A stretch of 64,000 bases of DNA from Pyropia yezoensis (lineage: Eukaryota; Rhodophyta; Bangiophyceae; Bangiales; Bangiaceae): assembly GCA_009829735.1 (NCBI GenBank), contig CM020618.1, positions 30,108,894 to 30,172,893 of the forward strand, in the 5' to 3' direction. The translations under genes and the position numbers were made by a program. Below, piece by piece: positions 19,825 to 31,251 of this stretch (positions are counted from its first letter, which is position 1; each line of letters starts with the position of its first letter). The notes under the pieces were generated by a model that saw only the letters and a list, made by a program, of their open reading frames with translations, was not told where the DNA came from and made no database searches.

Positions 19825-21708
19825 GCCTGCGCCGTCCCCCTCACCAGCCTTCTGCCCGGCGTTCAGACGGCTGCGGCGGTGGGCGTGCGGCGCCTCCGCA
19901 GCGACTGCCTGGCGGCTCCCACCGTCGGCTGCGCGTGTCGGCCCTGTTGTCAGTGTACATACCTCCTCTTGTTCTTTTGTCCGACTGGCGGGGGGGGCGG
20001 GGGTTGCCTCGGTGTGGGGAGTGTGGGGCAACGGTGGCGGTTCGAGTCGCTGCCCGCCTCCATCCTCCTTCGCACCGCTCCCCTTCCTCTTCGCCCCCCC
20101 CCCTTCCGTGGGTGGGAGAGTGGTCTGTCTCTGGGCGAGGCCACTTGTTATTCCTAGGCCGTGCCCGCCGCTGCCCCCTTGTATGTATAGGGTCGGGGCA
20201 GACGCGGGCGCTGCCGCTGTCACTGCCCGCGTACGCGGGCCTGACCCCGTGGCGGACGCTTCCCACCCCATGACTTTCTGCGCGCTTTTCTTTCCTTCTT
20301 GTCTCTTGATGCCATCGGCACCGCCCCTATAGTCCCCCGCCACCGGGCGCTTCTTGTCCTGCCAGCGCCCCCCCCCCCCCCCCCCCCCTCCCGCCCCCGC
20401 GACCCGCACGGCCACGCGGGCCCCCGTCGGCGGGCCCCCATTGCCGACTCCCCTCTCCCTACTTGGCTGCCCGCTCCCGCTGGACCGCCACGGCGCTCCC
20501 CCCCCCGCCCTCCCAGGTACCAGCCCGCCCAGCGCTCCACCCGCCGTGCGACGCACATGACATACAGTCTATACCCCCCCCATGCATCAGCAGTGGCGGC
20601 GGTAGCGGCAGCGTGTGCGCGGCCGCCACAGTTGCTGCAGTGGGGGTGCCGTAGCGGTGGACGGCCGCCCACCCCCATCTGGGCTTCGTCGTTCCCACGG
20701 CGGCGGCGGCGGCGGCGCCCCTCTTTAAGGCGCAGCGGCAGCTATACGCAGGGGACTGCCAGGATGGCCGGGGCGGGGGGGGGGCGGGGGTCAAGCGAGG
20801 CGGAAGGGGCGCGGCAGCAGTAGACATGACCATCATCCCCAGCGCCGGCAGTGCATCTGCCTGCCTTGCCTTGCGCTGACGCACGGTCCCCGCCTTTTCC
20901 CTCCGCCCCACCCCCATCCCCAGCACACCCCCACGACACTCGTGCAACGGATTCCGGGCGCCGCGGCCGACGGCGTGACGTGGGCGGGCGGCACTTGCCC
21001 CCCATGGACGCGGGGGCACCATGGCACCCTGCCGCAACGGCCGCCGTGCCCGTCTGCTGATGTGCCTGTGGGTCACCACGGGCACGGCGGCGGCGGCTGC
21101 GGTGGCAGCGGCAACGGCGGTGGCGTCGGCGTTGGCAGCAGCAGCGGAAAAGAGGGTGACACGGCAGCCGTGGCGGGTGCTTCTGAGGGTGCCCCCCCCC
21201 CCGCCCCCCCCCCACTGTCGTGGCCCGCACCTACTGTGTCCCCTCGGTTGGTAGCGGCTACGACCGCCCCCGGCGGCCACGGCCAACCTGCGGCGGCACC
21301 CGCCGCGCGGCGGCCGCCGCCGCCCATGCTGCGAGCCACGCGACAGCCTCCCGCACGGTGGCGTGCGTTCAGTCAGGTATGCCCAGCCGATCCGCGGCGG
21401 AGAGGACGCCCACCGAAGTCCGCTGTCTTCCGACGCTTGGTCGGCTGCACGCCAGAAGCGTAGTAGAGGGGAGTGCAGGGGTGCAACAGCACCACTATGG
21501 AAGAAGGAGCCAGTGCCAATAGCCACAAGTCAAAAAAAGGAACACCGCGTCAGTGACACAGCGACACATAAGGACGCGCACCCCGTCCAGGGGGCAACAC
21601 CAGCAAGTCGCTGCAAGAGCACTCAAAGACGACAAAGCTCGGCCTCCCCCCAAAGTCCCCCCTTTATCCAACCCTCCCCCCCCGGCTTCGTACCCGGGCA
21701 GTGTACAG
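19825..21708. other. Intergenic, low complexity
   Basis: No supported gene. A minus-strand segment near 21380-21460 reads TSVGVLSAADRLGIPD before a stop, like the helix after a BTB domain, and could be a second exon of the BTB-like gene at 21709. Elsewhere only Pro/Arg/Gly-rich open frames are seen. Confidence 0.35.
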
Positions 21709-22296
21709 CTAAAAGCGGACTGCCTCCCATGCCGAAACCGACACCCCCTCCAGCGTCACCTCCCCCGACACGGGCACCGCCCCCGCACCAGCAGCCCCAG
21801 CAAAAAAGGGGGCCTTGGAGTGCGTGCTGCCAGTCACAAGCACGCTCCGCACGCACGGATACCGCCGCCCATTCACGACCACCACAAAGTCTGCCAGCGA
21901 GGCGTCAACCATGAGGGAGCTATACCGGCGGGTGAGAGTATGCCGCCGTGCGCCGGTCGCATCAGCCACGTCGTCGGGCTCCTCCCCACCGCCACCGTCG
22001 CTGCCGCTGCCGCTGCCGACACGGCGCTGGTAGCCGCCGCTGCCGCCACCGCCGCCGCCTCCGTAGCAGCCGCCACCGCCGCCACCAGCGTAGCCGCCGC
22101 CGCCGCCGCAGTCAGCCGCGGTCGCCGCCGTCGGGTGCCGCCCCCCCTGTGGCGCCCCGCCGCTCAAACTCCTCCTCCCCAGAGCCGCCCGCGGGCGCCG
22201 CCACGCCCGCGGCGGTGGCTGGAGCGGCGGCGCCACCGCCGCCGCCAACGCCAGATGCAGACCCGGCGCCGTCGGCGTCGGATGCAGCCGCCACAC
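21709..22296 (-). pseudogene. BTB/POZ-like domain gene, interrupted
   Basis: After a Gly-rich stretch this frame reads SLADFVVVVNGRRYPCVRSV, matching the start of a BTB/POZ domain (substrate-adaptor or dimerisation fold), and continues to VSAWEAVRF. An in-frame TAG (21711-21709) follows, and the next codons read LYTARV, which is the expected continuation (BTB proteins usually have FLYTG here). The stop therefore sits inside the fold. It could be a real nonsense mutation, a base error, or part of an intron. The true N-terminus is unclear; a frame change is also needed around 22130 to reach the ATG at 22345. Confidence in the domain is moderate and in function low. Confidence 0.45.
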
Positions 22297-22728
22297 CCCC
22301 GCGCCGTCCCCCCCGGCCCGCAGCCAACGCAGCGCCAGCCACCATTGGCACCCTGGCGCCCGCGCCCGCAGCCGCCTCTGCTGCCGCCCCCCTCCCCACT
22401 TCCGCCGCAGTTGCCGTCGCGCCCGCCGGCGCCCACCCCCGACCGCGGGCTGCTGTCAGACGGCCCCCGCGGGCGACCACCAAACCGCCCACAGGATGTC
22501 GCGGCCGTCGCTCGCGGGATGCCCTCTCCGACCAGTACCTGACGTGGGTATCCGTATGACCGGTAATAGAGACCACCTCAGCGAGCTCTCATCATCAGAT
22601 GGTCGGCTGAAACAGCGGAGCACACCGTTGGACTCGCCTCGTTCTCCTGAGCACGGGAGTATTTTTTTTTTTTTCTGCTCATGTGTTCTTTCGGTCCGAG
22701 GGGCATGGGTCCGTTTGGGGGGGGTCCT

Positions 22729-23750
22729 CTAATAGCGACCGGTCGACTTTTCATAGGAAGACTGATCGTCCGTCCAGTGAAGGCAAAGTAAGTTTATATG
22801 TAATTGACAACCGGGAGCACATCCGGTGCCACAGTCGAGCTGGAACAACCACGCCACCGGGCCGCAATCAGCCAGTGACGCGTTCTTCCTGGTAATACCG
22901 GCCTCACTTCTTCTTCCAGCGCCACCACTACCGTCCACCATCCCTGCAGACCACCGCATCAACCACGCCCACACACCCCCACCCCACTCCTAGACCACGC
23001 GCGCGCGCTGCAGGGGTGGCAAATCACCCTTCTTCCCCCCCCATCTGTCCCCCCTCCCCCCCTCACTTGGACTGGCAGGCCGAGACTCCGTGTGGCAGCG
23101 CACGCTCCGTCAACGCGAGAAGAGAGAAAGGGAGGGGGGAGGGGGAGAGAGAGGGAGTGAGCTGCGGGTAAAAGAGAAAGGAAGTGGCAAGTGGAGGGGG
23201 GAGGAAGGGGGGCGGGTCGGCACCGCAGGGGACCCGAGGAATCCCCTCCCAAGACTCTCCTGGAACACAGCCCACCCAGAGATAGGGAGCCCCCGCCCGC
23301 CGCCCTCGCTCCACACGTCATGAGAAGTGCCCAACATAACTGTTAGAGGGGTGGCGGGTGGGCGGGGGGGGGGGTGACGGCGGAGAAGGCGTGGGAAGAA
23401 GGTGGACTCCGGGCCGAATAGGATCCCTCGCAACCCACAGTCGAGTGACTGGGCAGAAAATCACCCAGATGGGTCATAGAGCCCGGAATTTGACGATGTA
23501 CTTGACTTGCGGCGGCCGCCATGTTGGGCGCTTAAGAGGCCATAGCGCAGGATGCAGTGGGCCATTAGACAAAAAAGCACGTACGCCCGGGTAGCCCCAG
23601 ACATCGCGCATCCAGTGGTATAAACCTTTTTTGGTAAGCCTTTTTCTTGAAGACGTTCATGTACCGCAAGGGCGCCTGAGGCGCCCCTTGGGGGGTCGAA
23701 AACCGCATGTTCATAGGAAAACACTGTGGAAATCAGGTGGTCGCTATTAG
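22729..23750. mobile_element. Possible non-autonomous element with 12-bp inverted ends
   Basis: CTAATAGCGACC at 22729-22740 is matched by its exact reverse complement at 23739-23750, and TTCATAGGAA occurs near both ends. The inside has no coding potential. No clear target-site duplication is visible, so this stays tentative. Confidence 0.3.
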
Positions 23751-24680
23751 GCGACTGTGGTCGTTATTACCAGTCAGACGGATAGCGTGTCTGGCCCATT
23801 AAACGGCCATTGCCCCTAAAGCGGCCACTCCACGTGGCCCACGTGTACGCCCAAATTGCCCGCTTGGGCAACGATCTCTCCTACTCTGCCGCGGTTCTTG
23901 CTGCACTGGTCACCCGTCCTTGTCTATCTCTCCCCATCCTACCTCACGTACTCCGCCCCCCGCCCCCCTCCCTGACATAATTATGCCGCCTACCCGTGCT
24001 GGACCCAGCAGCGTTGCTGTATCTACCAGCGCAGCACTGCTTATCCCCTGTCAAGATACAAGCCCGATTTTGGCCAGATCTCTTGCTTCGTTGTGCAAAT
24101 TCTTGCCCTGCTCGAGCACAAAAATGAACGGCTCGAGCAGAATTTTGCTTTTCTGATCAAGGGGATGGGCTGAGGCCAAAGAATCGCCCCCAGGATGACC
24201 GACACGACGGCCGCTGTCGGTGTTCTCTCAACCAATGACAACGGCGGTGGCGCTGCTGTTTGCTGGACGAAGCGTTCCATTGGTCAGAATTCAAGACGTA
24301 GATGTCGAGCCAGGCGGAGAGATTTTTCCGTGCAGACCCTCGAAAGCTGTCGTCGCGCAGGTTTTTGATCAACCAGTGCGAGAGATTGCGCGGTTTTTAA
24401 ACGCCTTCGTATATACATTGCTCCCAACCGTAGCGATGGTCGGTCGCTTCTTTGCGCTTCACGAGAGTGCTCTCCTGCCCTGTGCGCTTCCGGTCATACC
24501 AAGGGAGGTGGCGACCCCCAATCGCACGAGCTGTTATAGGCAGAAAGCAAGAAACGGGGGTAAAAGCGGTGTCTATGAAGCCTTGAGAGGGGGTCGATGC
24601 AGGTTTTATGCAGGTTTTTGCTCGAGAATTTCCCAAAAAAGCAAGAAACTTTTGACGGGCGATAAGCAGCGCTGCACAAT

Positions 24681-25073
24681 GGACCTGATGCGGCCCCGCA
24701 GCAGGCATCTACTCGTGGGGGGACCCCGCGTGCGTCGCCGCCAGGGCCGGCGCCTCCCTCCGCGGACCCGGTTGTGCGCGCTTGCGAGCTGTTTCGTACT
24801 CTTTCTGCTAAAAACCTGGTTTCCCAGCTTCTCTCTGTTGTCTCTGGACTGTCTCGCAAGAGTGCTCGTACTATTGTGAAGGACAGCGGCGTCCTCCGCC
24901 CGCGCGGACGCCAGTCGTTCTTCACTGCCGCGGAGGAGGACGCCATCGTGGATGCCATGGGTGTATGGGTGGCCCAGGGCCTACTGCTGACCGCAGACAC
25001 CCTACGGAAAAAGCGTCTGCTGGCTGGCGCACAGCGCCAGCGGATGCGTATGGGCTTGGCAGAATTTCCGTAG
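24681..25073 (+). pseudogene. DNA-transposon fragment with CENP-B-like helix-turn-helix
   Basis: One frame without an ATG start reads a Pro-rich stretch and then ACELFRTLSAKNL, GLSRKSARTIVKDSG, RPRGRQSFFTAAEEDAIVDA and LLLTADTLRKK, ending at a stop at 25073. The order (helix-turn-helix, then a basic Gly-Arg turn, then F-T-x-x-E-E-x-x-I-V) is that of the N-terminal DNA-binding region of pogo/CENP-B-type transposases. No DDE catalytic domain was found downstream, so this is a truncated relic or one exon of a decayed element. Confidence 0.4.
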
Positions 25074-25081
25074 GCAGAGGG

Positions 25082-28000
25082 GGGGCCGATGAGGGAAGAA
25101 TAAATGTGGCCATGTGATTTCTCCTGACACGTATCAGCCTCGTGATCGGCCCTGGATGCCTATTGCAGAGCTGGACCGTTTGGGAGTATTACACGTGGCG
25201 GCCCGATATTGACGGCGGCGCTACGAGATACTCACTCACAGACGAAGAAAAAAAAAAGATCATGAGAACGAGCTCATTCTCCTCTCTCCAGCCGTGTTTT
25301 TATTTTCTGAAGGAGACAGAGAGAAGTACCTCAGCTGCCAAGGTGGCCGAAGCTCTCTAATGTGCGCGTCCGTTGGCTATGGATGATGGATCAGAGGCTT
25401 TCCGAGACATTGTGGCGGCGATGTGGCGAAGCGGATGTGGCGCCACAAACAGGGCGCCACAACCATGAAACCGCTCCGAGACATCCTCGCACTCAGACCT
25501 TCATGGCAACGCGCAGTACATTAATTAAACCAAAAATGATTGCGAGAATACAGCCTGCCCACAGCTCATGTACTCTCCGAGGCGTGTTCAGGCGCGGGCT
25601 GACGTGCGGGTTGGGAGGAGATGGCGACGCAGCAGTGGTGAAGAGGACGCAGCGTCGCTGGTGGCGACCTTGCCAAGGGGCTCGTGGGCGCTTCGACAGA
25701 GGCGGGATCATATGGCGAGGGCCACAGGGCCGAAAAGCGGCTGCGGGGCGCCCCGTCGACGTCGACCACCCAGATCGGTCATGCCGCCGGCAGGGGCGTT
25801 CGGCCAGCTCTCTATGCCGTCGGACGGTGCGCCCCCAATCAACACTCAGCTTTGATTTCGGGGCCTCCGGTTAGGGCCAATAGTAATCAAACGTTCTCAT
25901 CACGCGTACCAATGGTAATCGAACGTTTGCGGAGCCGTCGGCCACGTGTAGAGTCCCCATGAAAGGTCAATCCCTGCCATATGTCGTGTCACTCTTCACC
26001 TGCCCCAGGCCTTTTGGATCGCCCCGCCGTAGTTCCTGGCGACTGACCGACTTGGCGTCGGGGAGTTCAGTGAGCTGTGCCGGGGACTTCTAGATGACGT
26101 CGCGTCACCCCACCGCCAACTGCACGGGGAGTGGTCGCCGGCTTGTCCCCGGAAGTACAACGTGGCCGTCTCGGCGTTCGACCCGCTGCCCGCCACCACC
26201 GCCGTCGTCCCCGCTAGCTGGCCGTCACTCACCCGCCGTCACCTGACCGCCCTCGCCCCGCCAACGCCATCGCCCTCACCGGCTGGCCGTCGCCCCTTCA
26301 CCGTGCCCATTACCGCCTTCGTCTGGCGGTCGCCCCCCTGCCACGTCTGTGGCCGCCGCTGGTCGGTGCCCCTCCGGTGCTGTCGCCGCCGCCGCTGGCT
26401 GGCCGGCGCCCCACCGCGGTTGCTGCTGCCGCCGCCGACGGACTACCACCGCCCCCACCGCACTGCCACCGCCTCTGCCGGCTGACCGCCGCCTCGTCAC
26501 CGCCGCCACCGTCGCTGCCCTCTGGCCGCCGCCTTCCCGTTGCCAGCCCCCCCCCCGCCGCCCTCACCGCAGCCACGGGCTGGCGGCCTCCTCCCACCTG
26601 CCACGGTCGCCGCTAGCGGCTGGCCGCCGCCCTCGCGCCACCACCGCTCCCGCTCGCAGTTGGACGTCGCTGGTCGGCCGCCACCTCCCGGCCGCCACCG
26701 CCACCGCCGCGGCCGCTGCTTGGTGGCCGCCGCCGGCTGGCCGCCGCCCCCGCCGCCGCCGGCTGGCCGCCGCCCCCCCGCCGCCGCCGCTGCTGCCGCT
26801 GCCGCCGCGGGCTTGTGGCCGCCACCCTCCCGCTGCAGCCGCAACCGGTTGTCGTCCGTTCCTTCCCCGCTGCCGCGGTCACCGCCGCAGCCACCGGCTC
26901 AAAGCCGCCCCCCCGTCGCTACCGCCGCCACCGCCGCCGCCGGCTTGTTGCCGGCTTCGCCCTTGCCGGCTGGTCGCTTCTCCCCTGCCGCTGCCGCAGC
27001 CGCCGGCACTGCCGGCTGGCCTCCACCCCACCGCCGCCACCGACGCTGCCGCTGGCTACTCTCCGTCTCTCCGCCTCGCCTTCGCCGCTATCGCTGCCGC
27101 CGCCTGCTGGCGGTCCGCCAACGCCGCCAACGCCATCTTTCGTCGGCCGCTGCCCCCTCGCCGCCGCCGCCACCGCGGCGGTCACCGGCTGCTGGCCGTT
27201 CCCGCGCCGCCGCCGCGGCCAGCCGCCTTGCTCGCGGCCGCCAGCAAGTCGCCGCCCCGCCTCCCCACCGCGGTCGCTGGATGGCCTACGCTCCCTGCAA
27301 TAAACTACTCTTTTTGTGGGCATCCCATTGGACGTCGTGTTGTCCGTTTTGGTGGCGCTGCGCGCGCCCATGGCGTCAGCGTGTAGCAGTTTGCAACCGA
27401 GGGTGGTCCAGTACGCTCCCTAGAAGCAAGGTGCCTTTGAGAGCCTCGATTAGGAACTTCTGGTTCTTTGCTCGTACTTCTGACTCCACCAGCATTCCCA
27501 GCGACCCTTTTTTAGTCGTCCTGGACAGTTTTGGCACTCGTGAGTGACACTTGGTATCGGTGTGTTCGGTCGTTGCTGAGGTTGTGCATAGTCGTGACAT
27601 GCCATCACCGTGCTCACCCCGAGGAACACCTGTCCGGACCATTGCTTGGAAAGTGATTCTGGACACCAAGAAAATGCCGATGAGAACGCTTTTGTCTTCA
27701 GAACCACAAACGCATGACGAGGAAGTGCGTCTTGACGGCCGTTCGGGACCGGCCAGCTGCCAGCCTTTTACAACCGACAAGGTGGGGGGTGTTCAGCCGG
27801 TCTTGACTGGCACGGCTGTAACCACGTGAGCTATCCACACTTCCTTCACGACTTACTCTAACACATATACTTTATTCAAGGCGTTTGAGTACACTTAACT
27901 CCAGGTCTGCTCGCAAAACTCGGTTGGAAAAGCCCCTAAAATATTGTTAATACTTTCGGGTTTTCCGCTCAGGAGCCGTTTATCAAAGGTTGCGCCCCCC

Positions 28001-28635
28001 CCCGAAATCAAACCTTCTCTAAATCGTCCGATGACATAAAGAGGCGGCCGGGCGTTCGACAGTTTTGAATTCCTCGTCTACACGACCAGTCCGTGTGCAA
28101 AAGTCCCAGTGACAATTATGGGCTCGACTGCCACATTGTGGCGCCACATGGCTTTCGCCACAAGCCACTCGGTTGTGGCGCCGCGTTTGTGGCGGCGGCC
28201 CCCGATGCCCCGCTTCCCGAACAGCCAATCAAATCACGAGAAAGCTCGCCACAATCGCCTCGCCACACGCTTCCCGCCATGTGGTGCGGCCGCCGGTATC
28301 ATGTGCCACCTGCCGGAAAACGCGCCAGAAATACATCCTGTGCCTCAATGACGGCGTTCCAAAAGACCAGTAATTGCTACATACTCTCCTGCACTGACGA
28401 CCTACCATGTAATTCTTGCGCGTGAGGTGACCCCAGTCTACCTCCCCGCACGCACAACCCGCTGTCGTGAAGACGCCACAGCGGCCTCGTCCACCATTAG
28501 AGCACCCCCCGCTGCTCTAGCCCTCGCCACTGCGCGGACGTTCCGCTCCAGGCCCCCTGGTGTGTTACCTGATTTTGTGGGCCCTCTGCATCTCCTTTTT
28601 TTCCCGCTCCGTGGCGTACCGACGGGTCTTGCGCC
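25082..28635. other. Gene-poor repeat region
   Basis: No gene could be supported. It holds a CCG/GCTGGCCGCC-rich degenerate repeat (26160-27290), clusters of GTGGCGCCAC (25437, 28138), and lower-GC sequence at 27300-28100 with short frames of no recognised family. Confidence 0.4.
26160..27290 (+). repeat. Degenerate GCTGGCCGCCGCC minisatellite
   Basis: About 1.1 kb made of variably spaced CTGGCCGCCGCC-like units with CCG/GCC runs. All frames are open as Pro/Arg/Ala-rich peptides, typical of low-complexity DNA rather than a gene. Confidence 0.6.
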
Positions 28636-30779
28636 ATGTTGCGCGCGGCCGCCACCCGCGGCGGCGCGGCGCTCCGCCACTTTGCCGTTGGCGGCGGTGC
28701 TGCCCGCAGCGCCTTCCCTGCCGGCAGTGCGTCGGGTGCTCGGTGGGTCTCGCGGGCTGCGCTACCATCGGCTGCGGGCGTTGCGGGTAACGAGGCGCTC
28801 GCCACGGACGCGGCGGTGCGGCTGGTGGCGGGCGAAGTGGCGCCTCAGCAGCTGACGACCGACGAGGCGGCGCGCTTCCGGGCCGACCGTGAGGCCCAAA
28901 AGTCCATCAAGAACTTCACGCTCAACTTTGGGCCCCAGCACCCTGCGGGTACGTCATGCCCGGAACAGGAGCCAAAGCTGCACCGGAAGGGGCCGGCGAG
29001 CAGTTGCGCATCTTGGGGGGGGGCTGGCCTGGCTCCTTGCGATGGGGTCTTACCCTCCGTGGGTGGGTGCTCACTACCATGTATGTAGGGCCGACTGCAC
29101 TTTGTATGTTACTTTTTGCGCTATTGACTACGGGACTCACATAGCGACGTTTGTTCCCTTACGTGCTGTTGCTTTTCATGTGATTGGCTTCTCCTTGTTC
29201 CACTGTGAGTAGCTGTACGTCTCTGGTTTGCTGCATCGGCCCATGTAGCACGTTGCGGTTGCACGCCTGTTCCTTGTGTTTTTTTGGTGGGTAAGAGCGG
29301 AGCTACCAACGGGCCTCGCACTCGTCGAGCCAGGCGGCACGACTGACCTTCTCTCCCGTATTCGTTTGAAATTCCTGGATGAACTTTCATGCTTGGTGGC
29401 TGTGTATGAGTGCAGCACGGCGTTTTGCGGCTGGTTCTTGAGCTGGATGGAGAGGTGGTCGAGCGCGCCGACCCCCACATTGGCCTGCTGCATCGGGGCA
29501 CAGAGAAGCTCATTGAGCACAAGACCTACTTGCAGGCGTTGCCCTATTTTGATCGTCTCGACTGTACGTTGTGCTGGGCTCGCGGTTGCGATTGAGCGGG
29601 CCGTCATCTCCCCATGTGTATTGGTGCCTTTTCCTGCGCATCGATGGTGCCTGCACGTGTGCGTGCCGCGCTTAGACCATGGGGCGGAGTGCGCTGCCTG
29701 AAATCGGGCTCCTGCTGACCGATTGTGCTATCTTGAGGTGGTTACGTTCTGCTTGCAATCCTCGCTGCTTGTATTTGATCTCCTCTGCTGTGCTTCCCTC
29801 GCCCACAGATGTCTCTATGATGGCCCAGGAGCAGTGCTACTCACTGGCTGTGGAGAAGTTGCTCAAGACGACGGTCCCCCCTCGTGCGCGGTATATCCGC
29901 ACGCTGTTTGGGGAAATCACACGGCTTCTGAACCATCTACTGGCCGTGCCCTGCCACGCTATGGACGTGGGCGCCTTGACCCCCTTCCTGTGGGCCTTTG
30001 AGGAGCGGGAAAAGCTGATGGAGTTTTATGAGCGCGTGTCCGGGGCGCGCTTGCACTCTGCTTACGTGCGGCCCGGGGGGGTGGCCCAGGACTTGCCGAT
30101 GGGCCTCATGGACGACATCTACGCGTTTTGCGAACCCTTTATCTCCCGTATTGACGAGATGGAGGAGATGCTGACGGGCAACCGGATCTGGAAACAGCGG
30201 CTGGTGGACATTGGGGTGGTGACTGCGGAGGAGGCGCTCAACTGGGGCTTCACGGGGGTGATGCTGCGCGGCTCGGGGGTGGCCTGGGACCTCCGCAAGA
30301 CCCAGCCATACGACGCGTACGGTGAGGTAGACTTCAACGTCCCCGTGGGCGTCAATGGCGACTGCTACGACCGCTACCTGTGCCGCATGGAGGAGATGCG
30401 CCAGAGTGTGCGCATTATCGTGCAGTGCCTCAACCAGATGCCGGCGGGGGAGATCAAGGTGGACGACCGAAAGATTTCGCCACCGTCGCGGGGGCAGCTG
30501 AAGCAGTCGATGGAAGCGCTCATTCATCACTTCAAGCTGTACTCAGAGGGCTTCCTGGTGCCCCCAGGGGAGGTGTGCATGTCGGTGGAGGCGCCCAAGG
30601 GTGAGTTCAGCGTTGCGCTTGTGGCAGACGGCACCAACCGGCCGTACCGGTGCCGCATCCGTGCGCCGGGCTTTGCTCACCTGGCTGGGCTCAACTTTAT
30701 GAGCAAGGGCCACATGGTTGCCGACGTGGTCACGATCGTGGGCACCCAGGACATTGTGTTTGGGGAGGTGGACCGCTGA
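28636..30779 (+). CDS. NDUFS2: Mitochondrial complex I 49-kDa subunit (three exons)
   Basis: Nuclear-encoded subunit of the Q-module of NADH:ubiquinone oxidoreductase, in the matrix arm near the quinone site. Exon 1 (28636-28948) encodes an Arg/Ala-rich presequence and ends [12 protein letters not shown]. Exon 2 (from about 29411/29416 to 29563) reads [18 protein letters not shown] and [12 protein letters not shown]. Exon 3 (29809-30779) reads [16 protein letters not shown] to [12 protein letters not shown]. Intron 2 (29564-29808, GT...CAG) restores the expected DYVSMMAQ exactly. For intron 1 the natural pair GT 28949 / CAG 29415 leaves the frame off by one, whereas an AG at 29410 keeps frame but adds Val-Gln before HGVL. 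Conserved [19 protein letters not shown] and [12 protein letters not shown] are present. The first in-frame ATG with a presequence was chosen as start. Confidence 0.93.
28949..29410 (+). other. NDUFS2 intron 1 (3' boundary uncertain: 29410 or 29415)
   Basis: The donor is G|GTACGTC at 28949. Candidate acceptors are GAG at 29410 (frame kept, two extra residues) and CAG at 29415 (frame lost). Confidence 0.6.
29564..29808 (+). other. NDUFS2 intron 2
   Basis: Donor T|GTACGTTG, acceptor CTCGCCCACAG; splicing rebuilds the conserved Tyr codon of DYVSMMAQ. Confidence 0.9.
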
Positions 30780-31251
30780 GCGTCATCCTCAGGGCTGGCC
30801 TTTCGTATTCTCTTCTTTTTTCTTTTGTCTCAGTGAGTGGAAGAGGCTGGACATGGGGGGCTGTGGTGGTCATCCGCCCCTTCCTATCGTCACTGTGTGG
30901 TGATTTTTGAGTTGGTATCGGTGAAGTACACGACGCACGTACGTTGGTGTGTTGGGTTTGTGCGCCGCGCGCGTGACGTCGATCTTTGCGTGAGGACGTT
31001 GTGAGTCCGATAGGCGGGCCCAACGGTACCTGCTTCGCCGGCGCCCCTGAAAGGCTCCTTGCCCTTCGCGACAGTGCCGCAGCGTGCAAGATTGCGGAAA
31101 CAGTTTTAGTCATGAGGACCCATCACCATGGTTCTCCCTCCAACTGACGTCGTATTGTATGTACATACAGCACAGGTCACAGCTAACGCGATTGTCTAGA
31201 AAATATATAGGGCCCCTGCTCTTTCTCCCCCTATCCCTCCTATACACAGTT
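30780..31251. other. Convergent intergenic spacer
   Basis: It lies between the 3' ends of NDUFS2 (+) and the beta-galactosidase gene (-). It contains TGTATGTACATACAG at 31157-31171 and an AT-rich patch (31190-31210). Confidence 0.4.

Noticed and set aside
18685..20556. Long open frames on both strands over the 42-bp repeats (His/Leu-rich, Thr/Cys-rich, Gly/Ala-rich)
   Set aside because: The unit length is a multiple of three without stops, so all frames open together; only the frame at 18808 has a signal peptide and TATA context.
26349..27547. Pro/Arg/Ala-rich frames of more than 300 codons
   Set aside because: They arise from the GCC-rich minisatellite; all frames are open and none is protein-like.
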